From the NCBI GenBank assembly GCA_037178855.1, contig JASJZC010000005.1, positions 3,782,001 through 3,846,000 on the forward strand: a stretch of DNA of 64,000 bases, in the 5' to 3' direction. The notes beneath the pieces are model-generated. The model was not told the origin of the DNA and made no database searches. It saw nothing but the letters and a program-made list of their open reading frames with translations. Source of the DNA: Oscheius sp. JU75. Its lineage: Eukaryota > Nematoda > Chromadorea > Rhabditida > Rhabditidae. The position numbers and the translations under genes are program-made. Of the stretch, positions 11,930 to 24,576 are shown piece by piece (within the stretch, counting starts at the first letter, position 1; each line of letters opens with the position of its first letter).

Positions 11930-13772
11930 TGCTTGCGGCCAAAAATCTTGGACGTATTCGGGAGCGATCGTTTGATTTCTTTCAGACATTCTTCTGGATC
12001 CAAGTCCTCCAGCATCATTTTCGATGTCAGAGCAATCGTTCCCTCGTCTGAAAGATGTGTTTATATGAACTGGCATATCGTACCGATTTCGATTTGAAGT
12101 TGATTAGGATCCACACCACAAGTCTTCGAAATAATCAATCCTTTACTGTATGTGAGCTCTTCAATTGCACTCTTGATTTCCGGCCAAAGCATATCCATGA
12201 TCATTCCTGGAGTTTATTTCTTTAATGAGGTGGCTATTGACAGTACCTCGCATCAGATCCTGCATAAAGAGTCCCCAATTTTTGGGGAAAGCACCCGACT
12301 CCATCGTGATATTTGTATCTATAAGCTGGACCAGTGTTCTGAATCCAATATTATTCCAGTTCTCATAGAAATTTACCTCAAAACTCCATCGTCAAAAGAT
12401 GGACGTACTTCGGCTACTATTGTTAGCACGAAGGAGACGAAAACCGAGGTCTGATTCCGATTCGGATTCACAACTTGAAGATGGACGCGATCACGTCTGA
12501 ACTCGTTGGTCAACCGTAGAAACAAAACTCACTTTTCGAGAACGAGGGAGTTGTTTGTGGCTGTGACTGAAGGCTGTCCTCGTGCGGCTACGTTGACTTG
12601 GAAGTAGCATTCTGTGCATAGGGTTGATAGAAACTCTCTGAAAATGTTTGGTAAGAAAAAAAACGGAAAATCCGACCTAGAATCGGGCGGAATAATTTCC
12701 GATGAGACGGGAATCTGCTCATTCATCCATTCGAACTGCCAGTCAATTTGTGCGAGAAGGTTGTTCAGGATAGAATCTTCGAGCCAAATTGTCATCGTGT
12801 CTCTGTCGCTGAGTTCGATATTCAATGATGACACGTTGTTTAGGAGAGTACGATCGGGAGAATCGGCCTGAAATATATCTTGATCATTGAACAAGAATTC
12901 ATACAATTTGATCCCATTCGATTCTCGCCAGCACCGTCAACTGCTCTTCTTCGAGTTTAATGGAACTTAGTTTGTAGAAAGCTGTTGCGTTCTGAGTAGA
13001 CAGATAACGTTGAGCTTTTTCGGGAACCAGATCGTGTACGGGCAGTCGTCTGCAACGAAGTCACTGAAACAAGTATGGAATAAAAACTTACGTAATTTTG
13101 CTGTGGTGAATATTCTCCAGATATCGGGTCAAAACAGAGCACAGAACAGTTTCCAGCGTCGGTTCCAGAAGAGATGCCAAAACGGATGCACTTCGATCAG
13201 CAAACCAATGGTCTTCAACAGCCGTAGCCAGAGATGGATCAATCAATCGGCATTCTTTCAATCGAAGAGTTGATTGATCCACATTGACTTTCATCTCAGC
13301 TTTTGGCAGCTAAATAAATGTTATAAGAAGAAAAATAACGACTAACCTGTATGGATAGATTCAGCACTTTGTCTCCGATTCCAAATGGCCAGAAAATCTC
13401 CGAAACGTGTGTGGAGCTGTCGAGAGTCAGTCTGAATTCGTGTAGAAACACAAACTGAAGTTTTTCTCACTTGTCAACAATGAGATGAACAGCATCTTGA
13501 TGGAAATTGACGGAAAGGTTGCGATAATCGACCGTTTGAAAGACATCGAAAAGCGCTAGTGGTGGAAGGCCGGGGGCTTCTCGAGATTGTAAGAGCAGCT
13601 GAAAACAGTGCATACTAGAGAAAAGGAAAAAACTTACATCAATTTCTCTAGGCTCCTCGAAGGCTTTGGAGGCTGCATGCCGAAGAACTTGTGAAATGGC
13701 TCCATCGCCGAAAATGGCTCCCACATCTGAGGCTGAGACGACACAAAGAAGTGTCGCGAACACGACAATCAT
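11930..13772 (-). CDS. BPI/LBP/CETP-like secreted lipid-binding protein (copy 1)
   Basis: Predicted secreted protein with the two-barrel bactericidal/permeability-increasing fold, which binds lipids such as lipopolysaccharide. ATG at 13770-13772 gives a signal peptide, MIVVFATLLCVVSAS. The frame also extends upstream, so the start is not certain. Family-like features: SVLASLLEPTLETVLCSVLTRYLE matches the helix before the central sheet; SLNIELSDRDTMTIWLEDSILNNLL matches the start of the second barrel; YFQVNVAARGQPSVTATNNSLVLEK and NITMESGAFPKNWGLFMQDLM match the C-terminal barrel. About eight short introns were removed by eye. It is divergent and lacks the usual N-terminal GL motif, so assignment rests on overall pattern and on its neighbour being a clearer member. 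Confidence 0.6.
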
Positions 13773-14142
13773 GCACGAAAAGCTCTTAAATAGGCTAGTT
13801 TGCAAATTCAACAAATGTACAATAAAAAGAAGGAAAAGATCTGGCAATAAAGACTGCGTTCTGCTTGCCAGCCTGACCTTGTTTTGAGGGGTGTCTTGCG
13901 GCAACTGTAAGTGGGCAATCGATGGAGACGATTTCATCAGTTTAAGACGAAAATAGCTTGAGTGGGTAATGAGAAAGAGATTTTGTAAAGCAAATCAAAA
14001 TGATTTACAGTTTTAAGGGAAAGTTTTCTTAACTGAAATGGAAGAAGGACAAGAAATTAAAAGACGGAAAGTAAGAGAGAAACGAGAAGAGTACGTGGGC
14101 GGGCGGACAGATTGTCCCTTCGGCGGTATCTCTCTGCGTTCA

Positions 14143-16318
14143 ATGCTAGGTGTCCTGTTCTTCATCCTTCCGTCTATTTCTTCCTCTTCCGACTTCCATC
14201 CTCTTTTGACTAGTCCGCCCGGTCTTCCAGGTGTCAAACTGATAGTCCACAATCGGGGTCTGGCTTACCTCAACCAGGTCAGTTCGGCCCAGTGGATCGC
14301 GATGTCCTTGGGCCTCTTCTAAGGTCGCGCTGCCTGGAAAGGGGGGACTGCGCCGAAAAACCGGTAACCAGTCCCCCGTGGGAGAAATTAGCCAGTTGCA
14401 ATGTATCTATACAGATCTCCTCGAATGTACTGGCTTCCAATTTGCCCCGATTAGTCATTCCTGACGTACAGCAGAGACTAAACAACGACCAAGGAGTCAT
14501 CAACATAAACAACATTCGTGTTTCAAGGTGGGGCTGTCATCTGATATCGTAAATGTCTCCTTGGGGCAGCTTTGAAACTGTCACATTTACGACTCGGTTG
14601 TTGCCGACAGAAAAAAAGAAACGCCATGTTGCAGATTCCGCAGGGCGGAACAGCAACTTATAACCACATCCCCTCTCAACAGACTCTCATGGAAAATGAG
14701 GAACTTGGATCTCGGATTCATCGGGGACCTCAGTGGGATGGTCAACATTGTAATTCCGTTCAATTTAACTGGCCAGGCTGAAATTTTGGCCGAGGGATTG
14801 ACCTTCCATCTGGATAGTTCGGTGACTCATCTCTCCTGATCCAAATCACCCTCTTCCAGATAGAAAAATCAGTGAATGGATCTGGTCATGTGACTTCCTT
14901 GTACTGTGTAACTACCATCAGAAATGTGCATGTAACTAATCACAATGGAGGGCTGTTCGGATTAGCTGTCGATGTGTTCAAGGTATGGGAATACTGTTCG
15001 TAAAAAATACTTTGATCAGGAAGGAGTATCGAATAACGTCCGTCAGCTGTTGCAAGAACTCATTTGCAAAAAGGTTCGAAGTTATATCGACCTCGAACTC
15101 AATGCTAAACTCTCGGAAGCACAGACCAAGTGAGATTGTCAGTTTTATATTATTCATTTTGTCAGATCTCCGTTAGCTGAAGCAGTGGAAACAAATGCTC
15201 TGCGATCCACGAAGCTTCCATCAGGTGTCTCTGTACTCTCCCTGTTCTCCCAAGAACTTGGTAAACACTTTTTTATCGACTTCAGGTATGTCGCGAGAAA
15301 AACAGTTAACAACTCTGGTTCAGATTAAAAGAAGATCCAAAATGCGGTGTGAACGACGTCGAGCTGTCCTCTGCGGGTGAGATATCTCCTCAAGGAACTG
15401 GAAACACTCCCTTTGGTCCCAGTACGATGGTTTGGCCTGTGTCTCCAGTTCTCCAACAAGACGAGCCATCAATGATTTCCCTCCTTGTCTCTGACTTTCT
15501 GCCAAACTCTCTCTTCTATCATGCTTTCAAGTAAGTTCTTCTTCTCAAAGCTACTCCAAGTCTAGACAGGGCTACACTCGGCTCTTGCTCACAGCAGAAA
15601 CACCGGGAGTTGCCCCATTTCTTCGAACAACTTGTGACGGAGCGTTTTGCATAGCTGATCTTGTTCCTCAGTTGGGAGACACATATCCCAATTCATCGAT
15701 CGAACTACTGCTGTCAGCCACAAGAGCACCGGCTATTCTGTTTTCTGAGAAGAACGGGGGCACGATCTCGACATCTCTTGTTGGCACAGCCGTCGTCTAT
15801 GCGGTGACTGGAAATGTCAATCGGAAACAAGTGGCTGTGATCGATGTGGAAGTAGTTGCTGATGCTCAACTCAGTCTCATGGTATTGTTTTCACTCGTTT
15901 CTCAATATCTGGTTATTCAAGGATCACACAGTGAATGGAAATGTGCAACTGACCAAGTTCCTTCTGAAGAACAGACTTACTTCAACCACCATATCCGATG
16001 CCGATCTAGCCGATATCTCTCTTTTAGTCTCTCAACTACTCGAGAACATGATCAACGAGATGCTAAGCAACGGATTTCCGCTGCCTATACCCCACGGTTC
16101 GTTTAAAAATAGAGAGAAACTGATTGACTTCAGTGCTAAAACTGAACAAGACCAGGATCAGTGTTCATGCTAGAAGATTGCTCATCAGAACGGATGTGCT
16201 TGTAGATGAGAGAACCGTCTCTCGACTGGCTGAGAAGACCATCTTTCGAAGTCCGATATTCGGTACGCCGAGGGATCCTCGACGAAATATTACTCAAATT
16301 ATGCCATTGAACGGGTAA
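14143..16318 (+). CDS. BPI/LBP/CETP-like secreted lipid-binding protein (copy 2)
   Basis: A clearer family member, transcribed away from copy 1. ATG at 14143 gives a signal peptide (MLGVLFFILPSISSSS); an in-frame ATG at 14038 would add 35 charged residues and is less likely. The mature N-terminus has PGLPGVKLIVHNRGLAYLNQ, matching the family's KGLxY block. A 137-nt intron (14278-14414) follows, then LPRLVIPDVQQRLNN. Later blocks are LYCVTTIRNVHVTNHNGGLFG, ISLLVSDFLPNSLFYHAF and the signature end NGFPLPIPHVLKLNKTRIS. The stop is TAA 16316-16318. A role in binding bacterial or dietary lipid is inferred from the family only. Confidence 0.83.
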
Positions 16319-16811
16319 TCTGGATTATGACCTAAATTATGAAAGCGCGATGGTGTCTGTGGACTCCGTTTCTTAGTTTATCTGTTTGTTTGTCCGTGGC
16401 CACGAAACGAAAGCAAAACAAAAAGCTGTAAATTTTTGTTTTGGTTGAATGTTACCAACTAATTGAGTTGGGCAATAACTCAGAACAGGAATCCATGGAT
16501 TCTTTGCCTACGGGAAGGACAATAAAACAGAAGACAGTAAGACATATAAAGGAGACTAAAACAGAGAGACAGTAAGACAGAGCGACATAGAAACCGTAAG
16601 ACATGGAAATTCTCCTTTTATCATCTTTTTTTCTGCCTAGAAATGCTTTTGTACTTTCAACCACCCACTCTTTCCTAAACGGAAGAAACAAAAAATGCAG
16701 GGGAAAATTAGATGACCAGTAAGCCGTCGGTAGACGGCGAAGCCGGTTGTTCTCTTATTAAAGCCTGAAAAGACCGGTAGATCGTTTTCACCAGTAGATA
16801 TGTCACTAGTC
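16319..16811. other. Convergent 3' region, no gene seen
   Basis: About 490 bp lie between the stop of BPI copy 2 (+) and the stop of the Na+/H+ exchanger (-). It presumably holds both 3' UTRs. The short open frames on the minus strand here have low-complexity composition and no homology that I recognise. Confidence 0.6.
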
Positions 16812-19334
16812 TCACACCACAAAAGTCGGCTTCTTTCTGTCTTTAATGCCGCCAGTTGATTGTCTTCTACCATCTCGAGCCATTGGATTCGTCGAGAGTT
16901 CTTCGGTATGAGCCCGAAGATTGGCATTGGAGCCCTGAAACAAACAATTTTTCTGATGAAAATTAAACTGACAGTATTGCTATGCATTTGCTTGATGTAG
17001 TCGTCGGGAATGTCGTCATCTTCCTCTGCGATTCCGGCCTCTCGTCCGACATTTATCTCTCTCAACTTTCTGTCCAACAAGTCGCTGAAGAGAGAGTACA
17101 GGTTTTCGATGTTCTGACCACTCTCCAGGAACTGAAGTCTTTTGTATTTGAGTGAATAGAAATGACTCACTCGTGCCAGTTGTCTCTCTCGTGGCGTGAC
17201 CGTCTTTTGGTTGTCACCCAAAGGCGACTCTTTGTCGAAAGCCACATTGTCGTATTCGCTCTTTGTGGGACTGAATGATATCGTTGGTCTGAACAGTTTG
17301 AGTGTCTACTACTTCAGAGTGCTTACACTTTCAGGTGGGCTACCTTCTTGGGCACAGGTTTCTTCTGTTCTCTTGTCATGCTCAAGGCATCTTCGAGAGT
17401 AATTTTGGCGTATGCTCGAACAATTGTTGATGCATCAAAGTCCTTCTTTTCCTCATTCCGAAGCAAAACTGGTCGGAGGATTTTGGCATTGAATCTCTCG
17501 AAATTGTCTCTGAAGGAGTAGGCTCCTTGCTGACCAGCAATGTCTTCCAATCCACTCATCATGTAGTCGAGATACTTGTTGTAGACACTTTCTGTCATAG
17601 TTGGGGGTCGATGCTCTTTCGTTTCCACATTCAGATATTTTACCAGAGGACGGATGGTGACTCCCTATACATATCATTACTAACTGGCTAGGAATGGACA
17701 ACCTGGAGGAATACTGTGAAGAAAATAACCACGATGGTGGTTGTGACAAACATGTCTTTAGCTGCAATAGATCCCGGCATGGAGACCGCCAAACCGAAAG
17801 CAATGGCTCCACGAAGACCGCCGTAGGACAGAACGAACTGATCCACTTTGGTGAACTTTTTGTGACGGAATTTGTTCAGTATCCAGCACTGGACTAGGAC
17901 TCCTACGAGAAGAATACATACCTATATCAAAAGGAGCAACTGACCGACAGTTCTCCAAATGAGGCAGAAGATGAGAGTCGAGAAGACAAACCAGGTGTCC
18001 CAATAATGGTGTGAGCTGATGGTGGACAGGCCGAGGAACCTAGCGAAACTAGTAACAAATAATCTTTGACTTACATGAAAATGACAGTTTCAGAGGATTG
18101 TGCAAGCATTTTTGTGAAATATTTGACCGAATGAGCAGCGGCTGTACTGATGTTCCCTTTCACGTACTGCTTCATGGCCATTCCACATACAGCGATTCTA
18201 AAAATACTTTTGAACTGACAACATAGTCAATATCACGCTATGATAGATGACAATGATGTCATTTCGGCTGTCAAATAGGCCATGTAGGGCAGGATAAATA
18301 TGAAGACTGGGGCCAAGATCTTGACGGAAGTTGTGTATTTTGTTACCAGAGCCGTGGCGAAGGCAAAAAGAAGACCAATAGCCAATCCCCCAATGGCTAC
18401 GACAAAGAAGGAAAGACAGCCGAGTCCATAATCCACAGGCCGAAGGTTCTCGGCTCCGATCAGAGTGAAACTTTTGAACATGTGGTAGAGAACCTAGCAA
18501 TTGAGCTACATACAGGTAATTGTACTTACGACAGTCACTCCGTCGTTAAAAAGAGCTTCTCCAAATACGTTGACGAACAGGAATTCGTTCACGTTGATCT
18601 CTTCGAAAACGGCAATCACTGCTACCTAAGCCAATTTTTACAGAGATTACAGGAAACTAACGGGATCAACAGCCGAGATCAGAGCACTGAAGACGAAAAT
18701 CTCGAAAATAGAAAAATCTGTAGTGAAGAGATTGAAGCTTGATAGTAGGAGAAGAGAACCGCCTGAGACTTGTGACTGAACTGTAGAAAAAGGAGATACC
18801 AATAGCCATAGTGTTCCAGATTGTTCCCACGATTGAAAACAAGAGAACCGAGTCAAGATTCTCGAAAAGAGCTCTGTTGGGCATGAAGTAGCCGGCATCG
18901 AAAATGATCGGTGGTAGGAGATAGAGGAAGAACGCATGAGAGTCCAACGAGAAGTCGACATTCGAGCCGGACTGTCTCAAAAGTGCACCGAGAATCTGCA
19001 AAGTGACTGTATTGAAATGAGAGACGCCCTACCAATCCGATAACAATGAGTAGAGACGAATCGGGTAGAACATTCGAAATGGGCTTCATCGCATTGAAAA
19101 CTGAGCTCTTGTCTTTGCCGATACGTTATAAACTTACTCATTTTTGCAAGGGCCGCAACAAGTAGCCAAAGGGAGATCATGTACGGAGTTTCAATGGACT
19201 CCCAATGAAAACTTGCTACCTAATAGTAATACTTTCTATTTACTCGTCAAAGCTACCTGTATTCCTGGAAGAGTATCATTGTCTTCCGATGCTTTCACGA
19301 CTGCTGCCGAGAGCAGAAGCAGTGACCAGGACAT
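16812..19334 (-). CDS. Sodium/hydrogen exchanger (SLC9/NHE family)
   Basis: Exchanges Na+ for H+ across a membrane, controlling pH and salt uptake. ATG at 19332-19334 sits directly behind CTTTCCAG and gives a signal-like [17 protein letters not shown] 6-codon upstream exon (MRLIST, ending near 19567 at GTAAGT) could also join in phase. Twelve-span features follow: [47 protein letters not shown] (the inhibitor-binding region), [49 protein letters not shown] and [18 protein letters not shown]. The cytosolic tail carries [12 protein letters not shown] and an acidic [18 protein letters not shown], ending KKPTFVV before TGA 16812-16814. It resembles plasma-membrane NHX proteins of nematodes. Confidence 0.92.
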
Positions 19335-20464
19335 CTGGAAAGAAGGTCAACAGGCTATAGTTCAGACTGTGGGCGGTAGAGAGATACTGGTCAATGGGGC
19401 ATGGAGGAGGGAAGCACGAGCGGAAAACACGTGTCGAGGATTTGCATCTATTACTTTTAACCAGTACTCTATGCATGTTGAGATCAAGGAAAACCAGTAG
19501 AAGTCTGGTCTTAACAGCCTTACACTGTCTCGTACAAGCAAGGTCTTAGTCCAAAGTCTACTTACAGTAGAAATCAAGCGCATTTTTCCAAAAGAACAAA
19601 GTGGAGAATTTGAAAACGAGGAAATCGATAGACTGCATGGAGGATAAATTCGGCACAGGTTTATGCTGATGAGCGAGAGTCTGTTCCAATAACAGTTGGT
19701 AAAAGGACAACTACAAACTGGTTGTGATGGAAAAGACGAGAAGAAGAGCGGGATAAAGAGTGCGGACTGATACAGGAAAGGCAAGGAATTCCCATGGGCA
19801 GAACACGTTTTGTGGTCGCGTGTCTACAGGTCATCTCGATCCATTTCGGGATGACGAGAATTGGAAATGGATCAGTGGAAAGACAGCAGTAATGACAAAT
19901 TCCGAAGCAAACATGATGTTGCCATGTGTTTTCTTCGGAGAGGCTGTCACACTCTTTCGAACTATTTGTAAAGTCTTCTTGTTCGATCGAAGACATTGTG
20001 GAAAAGACAAAATCATGACTGTGAGCAGAGGTTCAAGGGAAACTGTGAAGAGTACCAGCTTACACAATGCTACATTGAATTCCATCCACCGTCCTTTGAA
20101 TGAGGTTTAGTCTGTAGTTGTTGCTTTACCGAGTTATCCAGTTGGAAGAGTCTGTCGTCCCCTCGAAACGGGTGAACCACACTTTTTGTCCCTTCTTTTG
20201 GACGGTTTTTCATTCTGGTATGCAAAAGTTCGTTTTCCAAAAAATACGAGGTTGCGTACAAGTTTGAATTCTTCCACTTATTGTAACCTCAATCCTTCCG
20301 CCTGTCTTTTCTTTTCCAATATTCTTTCACCTTTTTCTGTCGGTGTGTGAATAGACTGAAAGTGCATGTGCTCGAAAAATATTGATGCGCAAACAGGCGC
20401 ATTCAGCATAGGCTCATCGTATATTTTTTCTTTTCACATATCTATTTAAACATATTTTTTCAGT
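19335..20464. other. Intergenic region between exchanger and dars-2, no confident gene
   Basis: About 1.1 kb between two divergent genes. Open frames of roughly 70-140 codons exist on both strands, for example plus 19760-20110 and minus 19661-19996, and some carry several Cys. I could not join exons into a protein I recognise on either strand. The region probably holds promoters and possibly a 5' exon of the exchanger near 19567-19584. A small fast-evolving gene cannot be excluded. Confidence 0.4.
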
Positions 20465-22730
20465 ATGATCAGCTCAGCAATATTCAAAAATGTATACAGA
20501 TCCCTTCGCTCGACAAGCAGTCTTGCAGGTCTTCGTACCCATAATTGTGGTGAGCTCAGGCTAAAAAATAAAGGTATGTGACGTTTTGTCCAGTAACAAA
20601 GCACTTTTAAGGCGAAGAAGTATGTATTATGGGCTGGCTGGCATATAAACGAATGGATAGGTTTCTTATTTTGAGAGATAGACACGGCTATGTGCAGGTA
20701 ATATTTGGTTATGGCTGTAAACATCAGTATTTTCCAGGTAAAAGTCGATCCAATGTCAAAAATAGCCGAAATCGCAAAAAATCTAACATATGAATCCGTG
20801 CTGAAAGTAAAAGGGTGTGTAAAAAGTCGAGGAAGCAATGTGAACAAGAAGATGGCGACAGGAGAAATCGAGGTACGTGCAATTCATTACTCGTATTTGT
20901 TTGTTCAGATTGATATTGCAGAGCTCTCGGTCTTGAATCTTTGTGACGCAAATCTTCCCTTCGATCCGAATGGAAATGCGTCAGAAAAGATCCGTCTAAA
21001 GCACCGATATCTCGACATCCGCGGCGAACGGCTTCACAAGTTTCTTTCACTCTAATTTTTATTCAATTCACTTTTAGCAACCTTCGTCTTCGATCAAAAA
21101 CAGAACGAGCCATGTCCAGATTCCTGGAGGATGAGTATAGTTTCGAAAAAGTCGAAACTCCTACTCTCTTTCGACGTACTCCAGGAGGCGCTGCCGAATT
21201 TCTAGTTCCTTGTGGAGATCCCAACATAGTAACGTTCCCTCTTTCTTTAAAGTTATGATGCTGTTCAGGGAACATGTTATTCTTTACCGCAAAGTCCGCA
21301 ACAACATAAGCAACTGATGATGGTTGGCGGATGGGATCGCTATTATCAAATTGCTCGCTGTTATCGAGACGAAGGATCGAAAGGTGATCGACAACCCGAG
21401 TTTACTCAGGTTGATATGGAAATGTCCTTTACAAGTCAAGAAGAAATACTTCACGTTCTCGAGGGGATGATAATCGCTGGCTGGCCCGAGCACCTAGTAC
21501 GAATTTCTGTAATTCTTTTCATATTTTCAGTCTGATATCAAGCCAACAGCTCCTTTTCCTCGGTTGAAATACAATGACGCGATAAGATTGTATGGAATAG
21601 ACAAGCCGGACATGAGGATTCCCTGGACTATCCAAGATGCTACTAGTCTATTAGGTTTGTTTTGTTTCACTACAGACAAAGAGTTTTCAGAAGAAGGGAT
21701 CAAAGCAAAAAATGCCGGAAACGACTGGTGTGCTCGACTGATCGTCTGTAAAGGGCAGGCATCGTACATTTCCAGCTCTCTGAAAAAAGAATGGAAACGA
21801 TTAATTCAAATGAATGCAAATAATGCAGTGGGTGTGCTATCTGTTTTTTTATCGACGTTTCAGCCATTCGATGTCCATACGTCTCAAAAGAAGCAATGGT
21901 TCAAAAACATTCCAAACTCGGAGCTGTGTCAAAAATACGACGTCGAAAAAGACGATGCTATCGTATTCTGCTGGGGAGAACAAGAACGAGTTCAATGGAC
22001 GCTGGGACAACTTCGAAATCTTATTGCGGAAGCTGGCAATCTGAGAAAACAACGATCTGTTTGTGTTTTTATCTATAGCCTGTATTGTCTGAATTCAGAT
22101 AGCTTGTCATTGGATCGTCGATTTCCCGTTGTTTTCTCGAGAAAATGGGCATCTGGTTAGCACGCATCATCCCTTCACAGCTCCCATTGACGAACATAAA
22201 TGCCTTCTAGACTGTCCCGAACAAAGACTCCACATTACTGGTAGTTATATGCAGTTTCTGATCAAGATTTCCTTCAGGACAACATTACGATTTGGTGATT
22301 AATGGCGTAGAAATGGGCGGAGGGTCTATTCGAATCCATAATCATGAAGAACAACGGAAGGTGCTCCTACTTCTGAACGAGGACAGCAGTGAAATGGTTT
22401 GAATTTTACCTGGCATCAACTATTTCTGCGTACAGAATCATCTTATAAGTGCATTGGCCTATGGAGCACCGCCTCATGGAGGGTTTGCATTAGGTTTGGA
22501 CAGATTCGTCGCTTTGCTAGCTGGCGATGGTGATCCTTCAGTGCCTGTGAGAGATGTAAGGCTTAATTTTGTTCAATTACGCAACGTTCCAGGTCATTGC
22601 ATTCCCGAAAACAAAAGAAGGACGTGACCTCATGTGTGGTGCACCCGTACCGCCATCAGAAGAGCTCCTAGCACGGTACGGGTTCGCCTTTCGGAAAACT
22701 GAGGACAGGAAACAAGTGGCAAGCGGTTAG
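20465..22730 (+). CDS. dars-2: Mitochondrial aspartyl-tRNA synthetase
   Basis: Charges mitochondrial tRNA-Asp (class II, bacterial-type AspRS). The N-terminus [20 protein letters not shown] is Arg/Ser-rich without acidic residues, a good mitochondrial presequence. Next are the OB-fold anticodon domain ([19 protein letters not shown]) and the catalytic core: [55 protein letters not shown] (motif 2) and [19 protein letters not shown] (motif 3). [13 protein letters not shown] is also typical. The bacterial-type insertion is present ([20 protein letters not shown]). The stop is TAG 22728-22730. Confidence 0.93.
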
Positions 22731-23014
22731 ACATGTGCTTGTTCTAGGTATTGTTAATTTTTTTGTTGCTGTTGTTAAAATGAAGTAGTATGTATTTTGT
22801 TATCTGTATAATCCTCTTGCTACTCGTTGATTTCGTGCTGTTTATTTCGATTATATTCTTGGATGCTTTTGTTCATTTTTGTGCCGGTTACTGCGCTCCG
22901 CCGCTAGTTGGATCCTTTAATCGCAGTTGTCATGCTTCGCGTTATTTTGTGTCTTACTTTTTCGTATGCTCATGCTAATACTTTCAGTTTTCTACGCTTG
23001 CTAAACCCAAAGTT

Positions 23015-24411
23015 ATGAGCAGAAAGTAAGTTTCTTCCCTTATCAATTTATTTCTATTTCCAGCATTCGTACCTTGGGAGACGTTGGTGGAAACGATTCT
23101 CATGACAGTGGCGAAGATTCTGATGGAGGAGATAGACGTCAAGAATTCTACGTTGGTGGAAGTGAGCAGAGGTATGTTTAACTGATTTCTTACGCTACAA
23201 AAAGTAGTTTTTCAGTGGCCAGCAAGTCCTCGGCCCTGAGACTGGTCGTCGCGATTTCCGGGAATCAGTTTTCAATGCTGCTAGGGAAGCCGGTGCCGAG
23301 GAGTATCGTGTAGAAGACGATGAGGCAGAGGTTGATCGTAATTATGCTTTGTTACTTGTAAGTTTTTCCAGTCTTCGCAATTTGGTGGCGGTATGGGCAT
23401 CCGTCTCGGCCGAACTAACAACGACCACGTGCTTCCAACTCCTGTTCCCCAGGTATCTACCATCTTGTTTCAAAAAATCTATTATCTTCTCAGAGAGCGC
23501 AGCCGGTTATTATCCACTTGTACTTCTGGGAAAATGGATTCTCGTTGAATGATGGCCCCCTTCGTAACCCCAGCAATAGCGCTGATAGAGACTTCATCGC
23601 TGATGTCATGCGAGGGTATACAAACACTTACGATCCGTTATAGCAATCTTTCAGTCGTATTCCTCAGGAGCTTGTGGCTGCCCATCCTGGGGTAGAGATT
23701 GATGTTCGTCTCGAGCGCAAGGACGAACCTTATGTTCCTCCTAAATCAAAACCTTTCGAGGTACGTTTTTCTTAGGTTAAAAAGTTCTTGCAAATACTCA
23801 ATCAAGGTGTATGGCTCTTGTTCCCCATGGCACATTAATTGTCCGGTGTCTTGGTTTTATAGTAGCCTATAGAAGTGTTAGATAAAGGGCTCAATAACCG
23901 GAAATGTTTAGGAATTGACTGATTGGGATCTAAACAACATTTTCAGGGAACTGGAGCTCGTCTTGGAGGAGTCGTTCCGAATGTCGTGTCGAATTCTGCT
24001 CCAGCTGTTCCTTCATCTTCCCAACAGCCCAATGGTACTATATCTTTAAGAATTTGTGATTATCATAAATCTTTCAGAGTTGGAGGATAATTTGGCCAAA
24101 GCACAGTCGGATGTCCAGCTGGATCCTAATACTCCAAAGACGAAGCTGCAGATTCGTCTCCAGGATGGAACCCGTCTCGTCGGAGAATTCAACAGTACGC
24201 ATACTATCGCTTCCGTCCGCAATTTTGCCGTGACTGCTCGTCCTCAGTTGGCTTTCCAGGAGTTCCAGTTGATGACTACCTATCCGCCCAAGGTTTGTTC
24301 TTCCCCTCATTTATAATCTTTTTCTTGGTTAAGGTCATTGACGATGAGACTTCTTCCCTTTCTGATGCTGGTCTTCTTTCCGCCGTTATCGCCATCAAGC
24401 CGGTTTCTTGA
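23015..24411 (+). CDS. ubxn-2: p47-type UBX cofactor of p97/CDC-48
   Basis: Adaptor for the p97/CDC-48 ATPase in membrane fusion and Golgi/nuclear-envelope assembly. The protein starts MSRNIRTLGDVGGNDSHDSG, behind CTTTCAG at 22987, and lacks the N-terminal UBA domain of mammalian p47. The SEP domain is read as YFWENGFSLNDGPLRN ... IPQELVAAHPGVEIDVRLE. A linker with PFEGTGARLGGVVP follows. The C-terminal UBX domain runs from KLQIRLQDGTRLVGEFN to FQLMTTYPPKVIDDETSS. The stop is TGA 24409-24411. It starts 284 nt after dars-2 and ends 165 nt before the NDUFA12 gene, all on one strand. Confidence 0.92.
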
Positions 24412-24576
24412 ATGCGTGTACCTTATTCATTCACAGCCCACCATTTTCCTTTTCTCGGTTCCCATTGCTCGGTGCATGAAGTGACTTTGAGCTGTTTTCA
24501 TTTCTGCTTTGTTGTTGAGACATCTTGTATCTTTCAATGTGTTTTGATTCGGAATTACGTTGTTGATTCTTTGCAG

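Noticed and set aside
19760..20110. Plus-strand frame with a W-x-W-like motif suggesting a C-type lectin
   Set aside because: Cys spacing and the rest of the fold do not fit, and neighbouring exons could not be joined in phase.
22790..22978. Hydrophobic 62-codon frame between dars-2 and p47
   Set aside because: It lies in the intercistronic/outron region ending at the CTTTCAG acceptor; composition reflects T-rich outron sequence.
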